A DNA stretch of 64,000 nucleotides from Petrolisthes cinctipes (taxonomy: Eukaryota; Arthropoda; Malacostraca; Decapoda; Porcellanidae). Shown here piece by piece: positions 60,489-64,000 of the stretch. The notes beneath the pieces were generated by a model that saw only the letters and a list, made by a program, of their open reading frames with translations, did not search any database and was not told the origin of the DNA. The stretch is taken from the NCBI GenBank assembly GCA_033782935.1, contig JAWQEG010001420.1, positions 744,001-808,000 of the forward strand, read 5' to 3'. Numbering within the stretch: the first letter of the stretch is position 1; the number at the start of each line of letters is the position of its first letter. Position numbers and translations under genes: made by a program.

Positions 60489-61305
60489 CCCTTAAATGCC
60501 TATTGACCAAATATCACGTCACCGTGAATTTAGGCCTTGAAGCCGATTGACGTAATATAAAGCCGGTAGAAAAAAAACTGCTTGGGCTATATCTAGCCAC
60601 TTCATTGGTAACACTGGTTAGGTTGGGCCTTTAATGAGTATTGTGAGAGGGAAATGGTTCAATAGTCATATATACGCAATGAAAATACGCTCGCTAACGT
60701 TTTCTAATTTTTTGGGTTTTTTTAGGGGTTTTATTACTCATGGCGCTGCTGTACGCAAACCAGTGGACCTAGGAAACTTTAGTTTACAGATTCTGGTGTA
60801 TAAAATCAAGCTCTACAAATCTGTAATAACAAAATTTCCCTAAACGAAACTTTAAAAAATCACCCTGTTTTTGCGGTTCACGCTCCAGTCGCGCTAGGGG
60901 GATTGCGGTTCTTATGGGTTAATGTGGTGGTGGGTGTGTGGGTGTCATTACAGTGCTTGGACTATAAATATCAACTATCATTCATGGGGTGGTAGGTGTG
61001 TGGGTGTCATTAGAGTGCTTAGACTGTAAATATCAACATGCATTCATGGGGTGGTGGGTGTGTGGGTGTCATAACAGTGCTAAAACTGTAAATATCAACA
61101 GTCATTCATGGGATGTTGTGTGTGTGAGTGTCATTACAGTGCTTAGACTAAATATCAACAGTCATTAATGGAATGGTGGATGTGTGTGTGTCATTACAGT
61201 GCTTGGACTTTAAATACCAACAGTCATTCATGGGATGGTAAGTGTGTGGGTGTCATTACAGTGCTTGGACTGTTAATATCAACAGACATTCATGGGGTGG
61301 TGGGT
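60448..61305 (+). repeat. 858-bp composite tandem repeat, right copy
   Basis: This repeats 59,590-60,447 with few differences and ends at 61,305, after which tgtgggtatcattacaatgc replaces the ttattacagtgcttggactt that would begin a third unit. Confidence 0.88.
60489..60918. mobile_element. TTAA-flanked MITE (piggyBac-like), copy 3, 430 bp
   Basis: It begins cccttaaatgcctattgacc after ttaa (60,485-60,488) and ends gcggttcttatggg before ttaa (60,919-60,922). This is the best preserved copy, with intact target duplication on both sides and CCC...GGG tips. It differs from copy 2 at a few bases (for example gcttgctaacg against gctcgctaacg, tttgtgcgg against ttttgcgg). Confidence 0.82.
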
Positions 61306-64000
61306 GTGTGGGTATCATTACAATGCTTGGACTGTAAATATCAACAGTCATTTATGGGGTGGGTGGTGTGTGGGTGTCATTACAGTGCTTGGACTGTAAA
61401 TATCAACAGTTATTCATTGGGTGGTGGGTTTGTGGGTGTCATTACAGTGCTTGGACTATAAATATCAATGGTCATTATTGGGGTGGAGGGTGTGTGGGTG
61501 TCACAACAGTGCTTGGACTGTAAATATCAACAGTCATTCATGGGGTGGATGGTGTGTAAGTCTCATTACAGTGCTTGGACTGTAAATATCAACAGTCATT
61601 CATGAGGTGGCTGGTGTGTGGGTCTCATTACAGTGCTTGGAATCTAAATATCAACAGTCATTTATGGGTTGGTGGGTGTGTTGGTGTCATTTCAGTGCTT
61701 AAAGTGTAAATATTAACAGTCAATCATGGGGTGGTCAGTGTGTGGGTGTCAATACAGTGCTTGGAATGTAAATATCAACAGTCATTCATGGAGTGGTGGG
61801 TGTGTGGGTGTCATTACAGTATTTGGACTGTAAATATCAACTGTCATTCATGGGGTGTGTGGGTGCTATTACAGAGTTTAGATTGTAAATATCAAGTCAT
61901 TCATAGGTTGGTGGGAGTGTGTGTCATTACAGTGCTTGGACTGTAAATATCAACAGTCATTCAGGGGGTGGTGGGTGTGTAGGTTTAATTACAGTGCTTG
62001 AAATCTAAATATCAACAGTCATTTATGGGTTGGTGGGTGTGTTGGTGTCATTATAGTGCTTAGAGTGTAAATATTAACAGTCAATCATGGGGTGGTCAGT
62101 GTGTGGGTGTCAATACAGTGCTTGGAATGTAAATATCAACAGTCATTCATGGAGTGGTGGGTGTGTGGGTGTCATTACAGTATTTGGACTGTAAATATCA
62201 ACTGTCATTCATGGGGTGTGTGGGTGCTATTACAGAGTTTGGATTGTAAATATCAAGTCATTCATAGGTTGGTGGGAGTGTGTGTCATTACAGTGCTTGG
62301 ACTGTAAATATCAACAGTCATTCATAGGGTGGTGGGTGTTTGTGTGTCATTACAGTGCTTGGACTGTTAATATATATCAACAGTCATTCATGGTGTGGTG
62401 GGTATGTAGGTGTCATTACAGTGCTTGGACTGTAAATATCAACTGTCATTCATAGGGTGGTGGGTGTCATTACAGTGCTTTGACTGTAAATATCAATAGT
62501 AATTCATGGGGTGGTGAGTGTCATTACAGTGCTTCGACTGTATATATCAACAGTCATTCATGTGGTGGTGGGTGTGTGGGTGTCATTACATTGCTTGGAC
62601 TGTAACTATCAACAGTCATTTATAGGGTGGTGGGTGTGTGGGTGTCATTACAGTGCTTGGACTGTAAATATCAACAGTCATTCATTGGGTGGTTGGTGTG
62701 TGTGTCACATTACACTGCATGGAATGTAAATATCAACAGTTATTTTTGGATTGGTGGATGTGTGGGTGTCATTACGGTGCTTAGACTGTAAATATCAACA
62801 ATCAATCATGAGGTGGTCAGTGTGTGGGTGTTAATACATTGCTTGGATTGTAAATATCAACAGTCATTCATGGGGTGGTGGATGTGTGGGCGTCATTACA
62901 GTGCTTGAATTGTAAATATCAACATTCATTCATGGGGTGGTGGGTGTGTGGGTGTCTTTACAGTGCTTGGACTGTAAATATTAATTGTCACTCATGGTGT
63001 CTGTCGGTGCTATTACAGAGTTTGGAGTGTAAATATCAACAGTCATTCATAGGTTGGTGGGAATGTGTGTCATGACAGTGCTTGGACTGTAAATATCAAC
63101 AGTCATTTAAGGGGTGGTTGGTGTGTAGGTGTAATTACAGTGCTTGGAGTGTAAATATCAAGTCATTAATGGGGTGGTGGGTGTCATTACAGTGCTATGA
63201 CTGTAAATATCAACAGTCATTCATGGGGTGATGGATTTGTGGGTGTCATTACAGTGCTTGGACTGTAAATATCAACAGTCATTAATGGGGTGGTGGGTGT
63301 CATTACAGTGCTTGGACTGTAAATATTAACAGTTATTCATTTGAAGGTGGGTTTGTGGGTGTCATTACAGTGCTTGGACTGAAAATATCAACAGTCATTT
63401 ATGGGGTGGTGTGTGTGTGGGTCATATTACAGTTCTTGGACTGTAAATATTAACCAACATTCATGGGGTTGTTTTTGTGTGGGTGTCATTACAGTGCTTG
63501 GACTGTAAATATAAACAGTCATTCATGGGTTGGTGGATGTGTGGGTGTCATTACAATGCTTGGACTGTAAATATCAACTGTCATTCATGGGTTGTGTCAG
63601 TGACATTACAGTGCTTGTACTGTAAATATCAACAGTCATTCATGGGTTGGTGTGTGTGTCATTACAGTGCTTGGACTGTAAATATCAACTGTCATTCATG
63701 GGGTGTGTCAGAGACATTAAAGTGCTTGTACTGTAAATATCAACAGTCATTTATGGGTTGGTGGGTGTGTGTGTCATTACAGTGCTTGGACTGTAAATAT
63801 CAACAGTCATTCATTGGGTGGTGCGTGTTTGTGTGTCATTACTGTGCTTCGACTTAATATATATCAACAGTCATTCATGGGGTGGTGGGTGTGTAGCTGT
63901 CATGACAGTGCTTGGGCTGTAAATATCAACCGTCATTCATGGGGTGGTGGGTGTCATTACAGTGCTTTGACAGTAAATATCAACAGTCATTCATGGTGTG
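60919..64000 (+). repeat. 62-bp satellite array (sat62), right end of the window
   Basis: This is forward sat62 to the last base, so the array continues beyond the window. It contains the 361-bp tandem pair at about 61,641-62,362 and several 54-bp monomers. Some monomers near 63,590-63,740 carry the variant gggttgtgtcagtgacatta or its relatives. Nothing else is embedded. Confidence 0.95.
61641..62362 (+). repeat. 361-bp sat62 tandem duplication
   Basis: The variant aatctaaatatcaacagtca begins the unit at 61,641 and again at 62,002. Both units contain gtgtcaatacagtgcttgga, the shortened gattgtaaatatcaagtcat monomer and gggagtgtgtgtcattacag. The second unit differs by single bases such as tcatttc against tcattat. 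Confidence 0.85.

Noticed and set aside
59776..60843. 69-codon frame conserved in MITE copies 2 and 3 (MSIVRGKWFNSHIYAMKIR...)
   Set aside because: The two copies are a recent tandem duplication, so conservation is not evidence of selection. Copy 1 is disrupted by indels, and no transposase motif is present.
43079..63857. Cys/Trp-rich frames with repeated CKYQQSFMGWWVCGCHYSAWT-like words in the second array, suggesting a cysteine-rich repeat protein
   Set aside because: They follow the 62-bp period, which is not a multiple of three, so the words switch frame each monomer. Nothing like a signal peptide or a continuous frame over many units is seen.
43000..64000. Telomeric or microsatellite origin of the GT/G-rich array
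   Set aside because: No run of TTAGGG, TTAGG or pure GT repeats is present. The GT-rich part is only about 20 bases of a complex 62-bp monomer.

Overview
The window is a gene-free block of eukaryotic tandem-repeat (satellite) DNA. I find no credible protein-coding gene, tRNA, rRNA or CRISPR array. Two unrelated satellite families fill it, both running in one direction apart from a 138-bp inverted island. The few non-satellite pieces are one solo LTR and three copies of a TTAA-flanked non-autonomous DNA transposon that resembles piggyBac-type MITEs. This combination suggests heterochromatin (pericentromeric, centromeric or subtelomeric) of an animal, probably an invertebrate. The organism is an inference, because no coding sequence is available to place it.

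Layout. (1) Bases 1 to about 42,835 are an AT-rich satellite with a 176-bp monomer, roughly 240 copies. The monomer is itself an ancient dimer of two diverged 88-bp halves. It is organised into nested higher-order repeats: a very long unit of about 8.2-9.1 kb seen three times between about 6.5 and 32.5 kb, a 2,272-bp nearly identical tandem duplication at 10.8-15.3 kb, and a separate 9/10/12-monomer higher-order repeat at 36.8-42.8 kb in more diverged monomers near the array edge. (2) At 42,832-42,835 the first satellite changes abruptly into a second one, with four bases (agtc) shared by both. (3) From there to the end lies a G/T-rich satellite with a 62-bp monomer and a common 54-bp variant, roughly 320 copies. 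Each monomer carries overlapping inverted repeats. This array has its own higher-order structure: a 4.7-4.8 kb tandem pair at 47.6-57.1 kb, an 858-bp pair at 59.6-61.3 kb and a 361-bp pair at 61.6-62.4 kb.

Insertions. A 611-bp solo LTR in minus orientation (45,002-45,612) sits in the 62-bp satellite with a 4-bp target duplication (cagt). Removing it and one cagt restores the satellite in register. The three MITE copies (54,609; 59,631; 60,489) share the same flanking satellite, so one insertion was probably multiplied by satellite amplification rather than by three transpositions. A perfect 146-bp copy of satellite from one side of the LTR is found on the other side.

The main interest is the evolutionary record in the array: ancestral dimerisation, whole-monomer indels between higher-order copies, a microhomology junction between families, and transposon copies that can order the amplification steps. 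All period, offset and identity statements come from reading positions by eye, and no alignment was run. An assembly artefact in the near-identical duplications cannot be excluded from sequence alone.
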